The position numbers were made by a program, and so were the translations under genes. Under the pieces are notes generated by a model. It had not been told where the DNA came from and searched no databases. It saw only the letters and a program-made list of their open reading frames with translations. A DNA stretch of 41,494 nt from Bacteroidota bacterium (lineage in GTDB: Bacteria > Bacteroidota > Rhodothermia > Rhodothermales > Bin80), in contig JAPOTE010000106.1 of assembly GCA_026709335.1 (NCBI GenBank), positions 1 to 41,494 of the forward strand, read 5' to 3'. Below, one piece after another: positions 1 to 9,150 of the stretch (the first letter of the stretch is position 1; every line of letters starts with the position of its first letter).

Positions 1-60
1 GGCTAAGATTGGCTAGAAAACCTATGCAAAAGGCAAATAGAAAAGTACGATCAAATTTAG

Positions 61-84
61 AAAAAACACCGAATTAATGGTGTT
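61..84 (-). terminator. possible intrinsic terminator
   Basis: Read on the minus strand, AACACC and GGTGTT form a 6-bp stem (79-84 and 65-70) around an 8-nt A/T-rich loop, followed directly by a short T run (61-64). It lies about 145 bp downstream of the stop of the secreted protein at 229-909, so it could end that transcript. The stem is short and the T run brief, so this is only a candidate. Confidence 0.3.
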
Positions 85-228
85 CAGGACAGATTCCCTG
101 AAAAGGGGAACCACCAAAACTCATGAAAAAAATCCACTACAAATTGCAAAATTACATCTCATAAAACAAGTATAAAGGTAACCGATTATGCATGATTCCT
201 ATCATTTGTACAAAAGTATGCGTTTCAA

Positions 229-909
229 CTAGTTTTGAAACAGTTCATCCATTAACAAACGTATCTCTTTAGGAATGCCAGAGCATAATTCCTCCCATTC
301 TTCAGGGCGATCTTCGCCAGCATTCACGAGAACTTCTCCTGCCTGACACCATGTACCAACGTTAGGGCAGGGGTTTTCTACATCTTTACACCCACCTCGT
401 ATTGCCATTCCTCCACAAATCTCACATTCAGGAGGTTTTTCACTTGAGTTAAACAGATTACGAACATAGTCTTGTCCACCCGTATCGTACACATCAGAGA
501 GCAGTTTGCGAGCCTTGGGGTGTGCAGGATCCTCTAATGATTCATACATACGTATCAATATCTTCGTAGATTTGGTATATGGAATCCCGCGCCCATGATC
601 TTTTGAAGCTATAAGCAGTGCTAATCCTGCTCGCATAGATTGTATATAGTTCCCGTCACGCACAATACGCCCTAATTCTTCCGCAAAAGCATCCAATTCA
701 TCGGCTGGTAGCACATCATATACTTGAAGCAAAACTGCCTCAGCAGGATCTTCTGTACCATCAGTATCCGCCATGATTAATTCTAGTGCTCGTTCAGGTG
801 TGGGTGCCACCCACTGCCCATCTTCCATTACTTTCCCTTTCTTATAGAATTGGGCATGGACTTGTACTGCAAATACACTGATAAGAGAAAGAACTATAAC
901 TTTTTTCAT
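229..909 (-). CDS. secreted cysteine-rich hypothetical protein
   Basis: Family not recognised. The 226-residue product opens with a clear signal peptide (MKKVIVLSLISVFAVQVHAQ, cleavage probably after residue 20), so it is exported. Residues about 40-140 look helical and acidic, rich in Ala, Leu, Asp and Glu. They are followed by a compact cysteine cluster (residues about 160-190, with CEIC, GGC, NPC and TWC pieces) and one later Cys, which suggests disulphides or a bound metal. It starts 18 bp downstream of the frameshifted lipoprotein gene at 928-2650, on the same strand, so the two are probably co-transcribed and may act as a pair. No catalytic motif is visible. The function is unknown. Confidence 0.75.
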   Translation of the reverse strand: MKKVIVLSLISVFAVQVHAQFYKKGKVMEDGQWVAPTPERALELIMADTDGTEDPAEAVLLQVYDVLPADELDAFAEELGRIVRDGNYIQSMRAGLALLIASKDHGRGIPYTKSTKILIRMYESLEDPAHPKARKLLSDVYDTGGQDYVRNLFNSSEKPPECEICGGMAIRGGCKDVENPCPNVGTWCQAGEVLVNAGEDRPEEWEELCSGIPKEIRLLMDELFQN

Positions 910-927
910 TTTGATATAGAATTAGAA

Positions 928-2292
928 TTAGCAACCAAATGGATCTCCTGGTGGGTGACCAGCTCCCCCGAGTATGGCAAACTCCCAACGACCGGAAAAA
1001 TGATTCCATACTTTCGAAATACTGGTCACGGGATTCCCCGCTTTACCTGACTTGAGAAAATGACCTTTGTAAAACTCGCTCCACGCTTTTTCCCATTTGG
1101 CTTTGACATTGACTTCCGTTCCAGTAATACCTTCCATCTCAGTCATTGCTTTCTGCCCCTTGGAACCGCTAAGGCATGCATTATACCCGGCTTCGTGAAA
1201 CTTTTCGTGACGAATTACATCAGCCACAAAAGACTCCATCACGGACAAAGAACCGCAGTACTTGTTTACAGTGTAAGTATTTTCGCTACTTCCTAAACCC
1301 GTTTCAGATGAGACGCATGTTTTGTTTGCTCCAGAATACTTAGCCCCTGCACTGGAAAAATCTGAATGAACAAATAATCCCGCAGGTATCTCTGGAGGTT
1401 GACTGGTCATGAAATCTCCCTTCCACGGACCAGTCCCCGGGTAAGGAGAAGACATTTCAGATGGTTCTTTGTATACGACATAGAGGCCATAAAAATTTTC
1501 CATATATCTATATATTGGCGATGCACTCAATGGCGTTACACGCCAACCCGACCGTGCACTTACCGAGATTGTTTGCCCCGTACTCCAAGACAAGGTATCC
1601 GAATCAACAGATACCGTAACATACGCATCAGAAGTCGCCCTTCCTTTCCACGAAGAGCCAGTGGTTGACGCTTTTGCCCCAATACTAGAACTCCAACTAT
1701 AGGTATATTGACCTGTCACGTTGTTACCGGCTTTGGTGGCAGTTACTGTACAACTACCTTGCTCCCCTCTCGTTACCTCGGTACCGCAATTTAATTCAAA
1801 TTGAACGCCGTCCTTGCTTCCACTGTTACCCCCACCGCTTCCTCCCGGGCCGCCCCCGCCTCCCGAACCACCATCATCTCCTCCATCCCCTCCACAACCT
1901 GAAGTGCAAACACATGTAATTTCAATCTTGGCAGGAATATGAGTACACCCTTCATTAGAATCCCCAACACATACATCCCCACCTCTCACGTAGTCACTTA
2001 CCCAGCAAAAATATGTCTTCGCCTGTGCCTTCCCCGATTTATGAATTTCACGCAATACCATATCAATTGGCTGAGGGTCCTTGCCCGGTTCATACAGCAA
2101 TGTCTTTGTAGATGCGTACCCTATTGTATACTCTGCCACCAATATTTGCCGGTTCCCAAAATCTCCAACCAACCATTGTGTCACATAGTCCCTGAACAGG
2201 GAAGCATCTAAATCTGGTGCGACAAATTCAACCAGCTGACCTGAGAGAATTCTTCCTTCTGCGTCCACATCTGCAACCAATGTGCGGACCAC
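928..2292 (-). CDS. 3' part of frameshifted lipoprotein with HExxH motif
   Basis: As called it would start at a GTG, but the reading frame is open upstream of that codon to a run of seven C (plus-strand G at 2311-2317). Removing one C joins it in frame to the upstream fragment at 2306-2650, giving one protein of about 573 residues. This part holds a domain of about 130 residues, a long Gly/Ser-rich linker, an Ig-like beta-rich stretch (with SWSSS and TVSVDSDT pieces) and a C-terminal region carrying RHEKFHEAGYNACL. That contains an HExxH zinc-protease-type motif, near residue 481 of the joined protein. A metallopeptidase-like role is inferred from this short motif alone; no family was recognised. 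The C-terminus is Gly/Pro-rich and ends in Cys. Confidence 0.7.
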   Translation of the reverse strand: MVRTLVADVDAEGRILSGQLVEFVAPDLDASLFRDYVTQWLVGDFGNRQILVAEYTIGYASTKTLLYEPGKDPQPIDMVLREIHKSGKAQAKTYFCWVSDYVRGGDVCVGDSNEGCTHIPAKIEITCVCTSGCGGDGGDDGGSGGGGGPGGSGGGNSGSKDGVQFELNCGTEVTRGEQGSCTVTATKAGNNVTGQYTYSWSSSIGAKASTTGSSWKGRATSDAYVTVSVDSDTLSWSTGQTISVSARSGWRVTPLSASPIYRYMENFYGLYVVYKEPSEMSSPYPGTGPWKGDFMTSQPPEIPAGLFVHSDFSSAGAKYSGANKTCVSSETGLGSSENTYTVNKYCGSLSVMESFVADVIRHEKFHEAGYNACLSGSKGQKAMTEMEGITGTEVNVKAKWEKAWSEFYKGHFLKSGKAGNPVTSISKVWNHFSGRWEFAILGGAGHPPGDPFGC

Positions 2293-2305
2293 CGAAGCCC
2301 AAGGA

Positions 2306-2650
2306 TCAGAGGGGGGGCGTTGAATGGCCTTTCAGTACCGTAGCAGCGAAATATCCGCCAGCCCCATTGTCCCATACCTCCATCTTACCCCAATCCGGAG
2401 GATGCTGGCGCACCATTGCAGCAAGAACAGCTGCAATGGTGCTATCACTATCCATTTTGTTGGATATGATTGATAAAATCGGCGGAATCTCCTTCTCCTC
2501 TTGTAGGGTAGCGTCATACCATTTCTGAACTCGTTCAAACTTATCCTCCGATAAATCTACATCCGGGGTGAAAGAACTGTCGCAAGATGCAATTAACAGA
2601 ACACTAAAAACCACTAAAAGAGCAAGCAGGCTACGAAGAAGAATAGGCAT
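2306..2650 (-). CDS. 5' part of frameshifted lipoprotein (signal peptide and lipobox)
   Basis: The best start is the ATG at 2650, because the sequence after it (MPILLRSLLALLVVFSVLLIASC) is a textbook lipoprotein signal with lipobox IASC. An earlier ATG at 2740 only adds 30 unlikely residues. The frame stops at 2306, just beyond a run of seven C. With six C it would read on through PSDPWASVVRTLV into the frame of 928-2292. The fragment alone (114 residues) would be a truncated lipoprotein. A single gene disrupted by one base is the simplest reading: either a real mutation or slippage event, or an error in a homopolymer. Confidence 0.65.
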   Translation of the reverse strand: MPILLRSLLALLVVFSVLLIASCDSSFTPDVDLSEDKFERVQKWYDATLQEEKEIPPILSIISNKMDSDSTIAAVLAAMVRQHPPDWGKMEVWDNGAGGYFAATVLKGHSTPPL

Positions 2651-3006
2651 TGGGCAATGATGGTTTGATGAAGGATGTACCCCTTTTGCCCGATTTAAGT
2701 TCCACGGCATAGTAATGACATCCACTGTACTTGATTTCACTCAAGAGCTGGAATCTCCGATTGGTACTACTACGATTGTTGTGGATAAAGCGCCAGATCT
2801 CCGCAGAAGAAGAGGATAGCGGATCTGAAGTTTTCAGGACACCAAAAAGTTGAACAAGTCTGCATCACTAAAACGTGGGCCTCTCCCTGGGAGCAACCTG
2901 ATGCCACCTGCGTCTTGAGCGCCTGGGAGGGAACTCCCATAGAATAATGATCTTTTCCCTAGTATATTGTATTATCTGAACCATCAATCTATACTCTCTC
3001 CAAGCC
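2651..3006. other. intergenic region between divergent genes
   Basis: This lies upstream of both the minus-strand lipoprotein and the plus-strand SRPBCC gene, so it should hold two divergent promoters. I see no convincing -35/-10 pair. An imperfect inverted repeat (AGATCTCCGC near 2800 and GCGGATCT near 2820, with one bulged base) is the only structure noticed. The short open frames here have no recognisable product. Confidence 0.4.
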
Positions 3007-3528
3007 ATGAAATTCAAGATTGACATCCGTACACCCGAAGATGGTGATTCCATCCTTTCCACGAGCCAATGGATCCCCTTGCCACTGGAAGCAACTTTTG
3101 CCTTCTTTTCTGACGCCCGTAATCTGGAGCGAATTACACCTCCCTTTTTGAGTTTTCGCATCGTTACACCTACTCCGATCGAAATGCAACCGGGGACGCT
3201 CATTGACTATCAATTGAGGCTACGCGGATTCCCAATTCGCTGGCGCACCGAAATCACCGTCTGGGATCCACCGCATGGATTTACCGACATCCAATTGCGT
3301 GGACCATACCTTAAATGGGTACACCGTCATGAGTTTCGTGTCGAAAAGGCAGGAACGCGAGTAGAGGATACAGTTCATTACCTTGTGCCCGGAGGCCGCC
3401 TGATTGACCGCCTGATTGTTAAACCGGATCTCAGGAAAGTATTCGCGTACAGACATGCAAGAATCGAAGAATTGCTGGTTCCATCCGAAGATGATACACC
3501 TACTGCCCCTTCACTAATCCCTGATTAG
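3007..3528 (+). CDS. SRPBCC (START-like) family protein
   Basis: This is a 173-residue soluble protein of the SRPBCC ligand-binding fold, of the kind often annotated as polyketide cyclase or 'CDP-paratose 2-epimerase-like'. The family hallmark is near the N-terminus: STSQWIPLPLEATFAFFSDARNLERITPPFLSF, where the start of the helix-grip fold meets the 'D..NLE.ITP' signature. It is followed by alternating beta strands with RWRTEITVWDPP and GPYLKWVHRHEF, and by a C-terminal helix. There is no signal peptide, so it is cytosolic. Such proteins bind a hydrophobic ligand, and often sit near NAD-dependent epimerases or photolyase genes, neither of which is seen here. It stands alone, convergent with the dehydrogenase gene downstream. 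The specific ligand is unknown. Confidence 0.85.
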   Translation: MKFKIDIRTPEDGDSILSTSQWIPLPLEATFAFFSDARNLERITPPFLSFRIVTPTPIEMQPGTLIDYQLRLRGFPIRWRTEITVWDPPHGFTDIQLRGPYLKWVHRHEFRVEKAGTRVEDTVHYLVPGGRLIDRLIVKPDLRKVFAYRHARIEELLVPSEDDTPTAPSLIPD

Positions 3529-3594
3529 GGCTATCCGGCTCCCATCTTATGCAGAAGGCCGTGAACTATGTTAGATCATCGTTCATGACCTTGG

Positions 3595-6483
3595 TTACAA
3601 TTCTTTTATAAAAGCCATCAAATCTGCTAATGTCTGAGCATCTGGTATAAGATCCTCCGGCATTGCAGAATCCGATAGCGGCATGACCGCTACAATTTCT
3701 GATCGGCTAATCGTGTTATCTGTGAATTCACCCAGAAGCCGTACTGCTGAAGCAGTTTCCGAAGCAATGATCCCACTTAAAGTATCCCCCTGTATCGTCA
3801 CTACCTGCCACAATTCAAAACCACTGGAAATGGATTCAGATGGATTCGTGATCGCAGCGGTAAGCATCGGTTCCGACCAGTGACTGACGGTGGCCAGGTT
3901 TGGACCAAACCCTCTTGCATGGCAAGAAGCACACGTGGTTGCATAGACATATGCCCCGGATTCAAGATTTCCAGTGAGCCCTTCTACGGACAAGCTGCGC
4001 ACCTCATCAGACACCTGGAGCAACGCACGGGCACGGCTCCGCGTCGGCTCAGGAGTGTCACGCATCATCATCACCCGTTGATTCCACGACAACTCGGCAG
4101 GAGCAACAACTCCGGATTCCAGTGCCTCTATCAGTAGATGGGCCCGCTGAGAATTATTGAATACAGCCAAGGCAGCAGTTCTGAGTTGAGGTGTCAGGCG
4201 ATCCCATTGGTTCAAGATTTCCTGAGCAACTTGTGGGCCGCGAGTCCTTTGAAGTCCCTTTAAAACCTCAAGCTGCACGTCTAGCGGAACTTCCTTGTTG
4301 AACAGAGAAAGTAAAGCATCTGAAGTCATAAGCGCATTAGATAGAACACGCACAGCTCTCACACGCTGGGCGATCGAAGCCTCTGAATCCTGAGCCATGG
4401 CTTGTGCTGCATCGACAATCTCCGAAGAAATCTTGTTGCGTGGAATCAATTCCAGGATCGCGTCTGCAATTTCTTCCTTGTCCGTCTGCCACATCTCTTC
4501 AATCAGAGTGGATACCTGTGAAGTCAAGATCATAGCATTGGCCGAGGCCATGCCACGAAGCATGGGAGCATACCACCATTCTTCGCCAGCATCTTCTGCA
4601 AAAATTTTGTCGAAAAGTACAGTTGTATTCCTTTCTCGCACAATCATTGCCGAAACTCTCTCAAGAAATGGAGGATCATCAGGATAACTGAGGGCAATAG
4701 TGAAAAGTCGTTCTGACGGAATTGACAGGAGTGCGGCAACCTGTACCCATTGATCATTCATATTCTGTCTAAGAATCTCCTCCTGCACACTCAGAGTAGA
4801 TTCGCGATTCGTGTCAATCATGCCCAGTGTGGTCAAAAGCTGATACCGCACCCTTGCACTCGAATCTCTGCTAAGCTCAAATAAATCCGAGGTGAGGCTC
4901 TCCCAACCCTGTGTGTCCATTTCCGCAAGACGAATCGCATTCTCCCGAACACCGGCATGAGAGTCCTCTAGCCCTGCGCGAATGTCTTCGGTACGAAGAG
5001 CATCCAATCCTTGCAAAGTCCAAAGGCTGTGCAGACGCCCCTCTGCTCTTGGTGACTCGGAAATCTGCTGCCTCAATAAAGGAATTGCAGATGTATCTCC
5101 CTCTGAGACGAGGATGCGCTGTGCAGTCATCCTCCACCACCCATTGGGATCAGCCAAACGCTCCACACGCTCAACCGTATTCTTGAGTTCTATGGAATCC
5201 ATCCAGGAGGGAGAAGAGCCCCCTTCAGGGATGACTCGATAGATTCGACCCATTGTAGTCCCCTGGTGCAAATCACCTGCATCTACGACTGCATCATCCA
5301 TCCATTCCGGATGCTCCACAATTTGCCGATAATAATCTACTACATATACGGCTCCATCTGGTCCCACGGAAAAATTGACTGGCCTGAACCAGCTATCCGT
5401 TGAAGCCAGAAATTCACGACCTTCGGTAATTCGGGAAGCCGTAAATCCACGTCCATCCGATATTACCTTGGAAACATGGACCAAATTATGTGTCGGCTCT
5501 GCTACAAAGGCAATATCTGCGTCATAAGGGGCAGGAAATAGGCCTCCGTTATACCAAGTAATGCCGCAGGCGGATGTGAATACTCCCCTGTCTGTAAGTA
5601 ATTGATGCTCTGGATCTACTGTGATCGGAAATACCATGACATCGTCTCCATGATCTAATAAAAATTCTGTCGCTTCGCTAACAGTCGCTGCCATATTAAG
5701 CTCCAGATATGGTGCAGCGAGTGCCTCATAATAGATAGGATGACTGTTATCATTCAAAAAATGCTGTCCCCATGGGGTAAACGTATGACCAAATTGAGAA
5801 TTTCCACTTCGCATCTGAAGCTCAAATACATCCGGTCGAAACCGAACGTTGCGGTCACGGGCATTCTTGGGGAGCCGGGGAGCTTCAGGACGTGCAGGGA
5901 AGAAAATCTCACTACCCGTATCACCGAAAGGATTTTTGTATTTTTCTGTCCAGGAAATCGCGCCATTATTTGCAATATGAATCCAGTTATCCAAGCCATA
6001 CAAAGGGCTGTTCGCATTATGTTGTGGATTACTCAAAGCAAAACCTGTCAGTACCACTTCGCGAACGTCAGCAATACCATCTCCATCATTGTCTTTTAAG
6101 TACAATACATCAGGGGGATCGGTAACCAGTATTCCCCCCTTCCAAGGCATGACCCCGTTCGGGAGGGTTAATCCTTCTGCAAAGAGCGATGCAGTATCCG
6201 GATATCCATCATGATCCGTGTCATGGAGTTGCTTGATTCTCCCAGATCCGCTTGCATCCAATGGATAACCGGGCATCTCTACCACATACACCCGTCCATG
6301 CTCATCAATCGCCATGGCAACAGGGTCCTGAATGAGCGGTTCCGAAGCGAATAACTCAACGACGAAGCCATCATCCACCTCTATAGTAGTCAGTGCTTCC
6401 TCAGGAGGATATGGAGGTCCCGATTCAGGAATGCCGCTCCATAGCAACAGGGATAGAATCAATAATTTATTGGCGTGGCGCAT
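3595..6483 (-). CDS. PVC-type dehydrogenase with HEAT-like repeats and C-terminal haem c
   Basis: The 962-residue exported protein has a signal peptide (MRHANKLLILSLLLWSG). Next comes a beta-propeller dehydrogenase-like domain (about 30-420; FVVELFASEPLIQDPVAMAIDE, GYPDTASLFAEGLTLPNGV), as in the membrane-bound dehydrogenase family of planctomycetes and verrucomicrobia. A long helical HEAT-like middle follows (about 430-830). The C-terminal cytochrome c module carries CASCH at 851-855 and the typical tail (GFGPNL, TLSGIIASET, MPEDL). By family it probably oxidises a sugar or alcohol in the periplasm and passes electrons to haem c; the substrate is not known. Its start lies one base beyond the stop of the LamG gene, so they form an operon, with the GMC oxidoreductase further upstream on the same strand. 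Confidence 0.88.
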   Translation of the reverse strand: MRHANKLLILSLLLWSGIPESGPPYPPEEALTTIEVDDGFVVELFASEPLIQDPVAMAIDEHGRVYVVEMPGYPLDASGSGRIKQLHDTDHDGYPDTASLFAEGLTLPNGVMPWKGGILVTDPPDVLYLKDNDGDGIADVREVVLTGFALSNPQHNANSPLYGLDNWIHIANNGAISWTEKYKNPFGDTGSEIFFPARPEAPRLPKNARDRNVRFRPDVFELQMRSGNSQFGHTFTPWGQHFLNDNSHPIYYEALAAPYLELNMAATVSEATEFLLDHGDDVMVFPITVDPEHQLLTDRGVFTSACGITWYNGGLFPAPYDADIAFVAEPTHNLVHVSKVISDGRGFTASRITEGREFLASTDSWFRPVNFSVGPDGAVYVVDYYRQIVEHPEWMDDAVVDAGDLHQGTTMGRIYRVIPEGGSSPSWMDSIELKNTVERVERLADPNGWWRMTAQRILVSEGDTSAIPLLRQQISESPRAEGRLHSLWTLQGLDALRTEDIRAGLEDSHAGVRENAIRLAEMDTQGWESLTSDLFELSRDSSARVRYQLLTTLGMIDTNRESTLSVQEEILRQNMNDQWVQVAALLSIPSERLFTIALSYPDDPPFLERVSAMIVRERNTTVLFDKIFAEDAGEEWWYAPMLRGMASANAMILTSQVSTLIEEMWQTDKEEIADAILELIPRNKISSEIVDAAQAMAQDSEASIAQRVRAVRVLSNALMTSDALLSLFNKEVPLDVQLEVLKGLQRTRGPQVAQEILNQWDRLTPQLRTAALAVFNNSQRAHLLIEALESGVVAPAELSWNQRVMMMRDTPEPTRSRARALLQVSDEVRSLSVEGLTGNLESGAYVYATTCASCHARGFGPNLATVSHWSEPMLTAAITNPSESISSGFELWQVVTIQGDTLSGIIASETASAVRLLGEFTDNTISRSEIVAVMPLSDSAMPEDLIPDAQTLADLMAFIKEL

Positions 6484-6484
6484 G

Positions 6485-7312
6485 TTATTTTTTCAACGTA
6501 GCGATTCCCTCTGGAAGCGAATATAAATTCCAGACTTCTTCTGAGGAAAGATTTCGATTAAAGAATGCTAGGTCATCTATCTGCCCAATGAATTGCAATC
6601 CAATCTGTACCAGGACATCCGAGGGGACCCACGTAAGGGTTTGTTTTCTTCCCTGCAACACTCCTGCGGACCGTCCATTCAAATACCCCTCAAATATTGC
6701 TGTGTCTTCGTTTGTATTGAATTCTGTCAGTACCAGCACTACATGTACCCAGGAATCGCTAGAAAAGGGATGATCCGAAACCGTAATCATGGGCATGACG
6801 CCCGGCGCCATCTCTTCCCACGGTTCACCGTCAGGATTCCATATCTCACGATCGGCAAAGGCAGCAAATCTAAATTTACGCGGACTGTTTCGCGTAAAAT
6901 CTACAAATACAGAACCATCGTCCCATGCTCGCGATGTGATCTGAATTGGATCACACCACTGTCCTTCGGTGAGATCTTGATCGGGGTCCAACTTCAGCCA
7001 AAATGAGATCGTCCCATTCCAATTCTCATTCAAATAAGAAAAATTGTCCATCGCCTTAAAATAGTAGAGTACATCTGCATACCGGGAAAATTCCAAAGAT
7101 CCCCCATATCGACCATTTCCAGAGATGATAGAAATCGTCTCGTCAGGTTTCGCCACCTGCTCGGATTCATTACGCTGATCCCAGCCCTGAGCTCGATAAA
7201 GAACCGGATCTCCCACTGCAACACTTGCCTCCAGTGTAGAATCAAAAGGGGCATGGAATGTAAGCGCCTCCCCCAAAGAAGAGATCTGCACAAGCAAAAT
7301 AAATAGAAGCAT
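6485..7312 (-). CDS. secreted LamG/concanavalin A-like domain protein
   Basis: The 275-residue product has a signal peptide (MLLFILLVQISSLGEA) and then a single jelly-roll domain of the LamG/concanavalin A-like type. Signs are TFHAPFDSTLEASVAVGDP at the start, GTISFWLKLDPD in the middle, and GQIDDLAFFNRNLSSEEVWNLYSLP at the end, the last being the classic closing signature of these domains. They usually bind carbohydrates or other surface ligands. Here the protein sits directly upstream of the haem-c dehydrogenase, which suggests it helps recognise the same substrate. No glycosidase residues are obvious, so a binding rather than catalytic role is likely. The GMC gene lies 110 bp upstream, in the same direction. 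Confidence 0.8.
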   Translation of the reverse strand: MLLFILLVQISSLGEALTFHAPFDSTLEASVAVGDPVLYRAQGWDQRNESEQVAKPDETISIISGNGRYGGSLEFSRYADVLYYFKAMDNFSYLNENWNGTISFWLKLDPDQDLTEGQWCDPIQITSRAWDDGSVFVDFTRNSPRKFRFAAFADREIWNPDGEPWEEMAPGVMPMITVSDHPFSSDSWVHVVLVLTEFNTNEDTAIFEGYLNGRSAGVLQGRKQTLTWVPSDVLVQIGLQFIGQIDDLAFFNRNLSSEEVWNLYSLPEGIATLKK

Positions 7313-7422
7313 TCTCCTTAGAAATAAGTATTTGTATTCAACCTGCTAAAACAGTGATTCGGTAATATATCGTCCCAGCCACCGATAGTCATATTAGAGC
7401 AGATTGTTAATATATTGATAAA

Positions 7423-9150
7423 TTAAAGATTCAAGCGTTTCATTTCATCTGCGGCATGACTCGCAGCCCTTGCAGTTAGAGCCATATAAGTAATTGATGG
7501 GTTCTGGCATGCAGATGAAGTCATGCATGCACCATCAGTGACAAATACATTTGGAACCGAATGGCATTGATTATATGCATTCAGTACACTGGTGCGAGGA
7601 TCACGCCCCATACGTGCGGTCCCCATCTCATGAATCCCCAGCCCAGGTTCGGCACCAAGGCCGTCTTCAGAATAATGATCATACATCTCAATATTCTTGG
7701 CACCTGCCGCATCCAACATTTCTGCTGCGGACTCCTTCATGTCTTCACGCATTGCGAACTCATTTTCCCCCCATTTGCAATGAATTCTCAGAACGGGCAT
7801 CCCCCAGGCATCAACGACTGACTCATCCAATGTCACGTAATTCTCATATCTAGGGAGTGCCTCACCAAAAGCTTCCAACACCATATGCCACGAGCCCGGG
7901 GTTCGGAGTGTTTGCTTTAGTTTGACTCCAAAACCTTCCGTCGCACGATCCCATGAGAGCCTGAAGGCCTCTCCTTGATATCCAAACCCCCTTAAATAGT
8001 CGTTGCGTTGAGTCTTCTTCGAGAGATTCCGAAACCGTGGAATATAGATCCCGTTAGGGCGCCGCCCCTGATAGTATCGACCTTCTCCTCCGGGTAATTC
8101 GCCTGTGGCGCCAATCTGAAAATGATGATCCATCAAATAATGCCCCAAGGCGCCACTGTCATTTGCCAGACCATCCGGGAAGCGCGAAGATTTCGAGTTT
8201 AACATAATTTGGGTCGTCCCCAAGGCCGAAGCACATAAGAATATGACGCGGGCATATGCCTCGCGCATAACTCCTGTACCACGATCGATATAACGAACTC
8301 CCGTAGCCTTTTCCTGGGCTTCATCATAGATCACACTATGAACAATACTCTCAGGTTGTAATGTCAGTCTGCCTGTTGCCATCGCAGCAGGCAGAGTTGC
8401 ACTGAGACTGCTAAAGTATGCTCCAGCAGAGCAACCCCGGTAACACCCTCCGCAATAATGGCACGCTGCTCTCCCATTGTGAGGTTGTGTTAAAATGGCG
8501 GCGCGACCAATAGTAAGTAGCCGGTCATCAAAGTGAGTTTCTATAGCCTCACGTACACGCCGTTCTCCCCAATTGAGGGGCATTGGAGGCAGAAATACGC
8601 CATCCGGGCACTGACTCAGGCCTTCAGGTTGACCTGTGATACCTGCAAACTGCTCAACATAATCGTACCATGGGGCAACTTCCTCATATCGAAGCGGCCA
8701 GTCAACCCCCATCCCATCCTGTACATTTGCTTCAAAATCCTGAGGCCCCCAGCGATAGCATTGACGAGCCCACAAAAGAGAGCGGCCTCCAACTATATCT
8801 GCCCGAATCCAGGTGAATGGATCTCCCTCGACATAGGGATTCTCTTTATCGTTAATAAAAAAATGTTCTGTGTGCTCCGCAAATGCATATGTGCGTAACT
8901 GGATTGGATACAGCTCGTGGTGCCGACGTGAGCCCTTACTGTTGCGGGCAGGGAATTCCCAGCTTTCCAGATGCTCCGTGATATATCCTGATCCGTGCTC
9001 CAGATTAAATCCTCGCTCCAGAAGTAGAACATTCAACCCTGCTTCTGTGAGTTCTTTTGCAGCAAATCCTCCACTGATGCCGGATCCTACAACGATCACG
9101 TCTGCAGTTTCGCGGGGACGGGATAGATTCGGAAAATCATGATATCGCAT
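7423..9150 (-). CDS. GMC family FAD-dependent oxidoreductase
   Basis: This is a 575-residue glucose-methanol-choline oxidoreductase. The FAD-binding Rossmann motif VGSGISGG is at residues 21-28, followed by the acidic strand end LLLERG. GGRSLLWARQ matches the second FAD contact. The C-terminal GMC signature includes HEMGTARMG (His about 507), FVTDGACMTSSACQNPSITYMAL and a conserved Asn near 550, the likely catalytic pair. A cluster C230-x2-C233-x2-C236-x3-C240 is typical of the bacterial sugar-dehydrogenase branch. No signal peptide is visible, so export would need a partner or another route. Likely activity is oxidation of a sugar hydroxyl. Its neighbours (DUF1080 hydrolase and ROK kinase across the divergent promoter) suggest 3-keto-sugar formation; this is inference. 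Confidence 0.9.
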   Translation of the reverse strand: MRYHDFPNLSRPRETADVIVVGSGISGGFAAKELTEAGLNVLLLERGFNLEHGSGYITEHLESWEFPARNSKGSRRHHELYPIQLRTYAFAEHTEHFFINDKENPYVEGDPFTWIRADIVGGRSLLWARQCYRWGPQDFEANVQDGMGVDWPLRYEEVAPWYDYVEQFAGITGQPEGLSQCPDGVFLPPMPLNWGERRVREAIETHFDDRLLTIGRAAILTQPHNGRAACHYCGGCYRGCSAGAYFSSLSATLPAAMATGRLTLQPESIVHSVIYDEAQEKATGVRYIDRGTGVMREAYARVIFLCASALGTTQIMLNSKSSRFPDGLANDSGALGHYLMDHHFQIGATGELPGGEGRYYQGRRPNGIYIPRFRNLSKKTQRNDYLRGFGYQGEAFRLSWDRATEGFGVKLKQTLRTPGSWHMVLEAFGEALPRYENYVTLDESVVDAWGMPVLRIHCKWGENEFAMREDMKESAAEMLDAAGAKNIEMYDHYSEDGLGAEPGLGIHEMGTARMGRDPRTSVLNAYNQCHSVPNVFVTDGACMTSSACQNPSITYMALTARAASHAADEMKRLNL

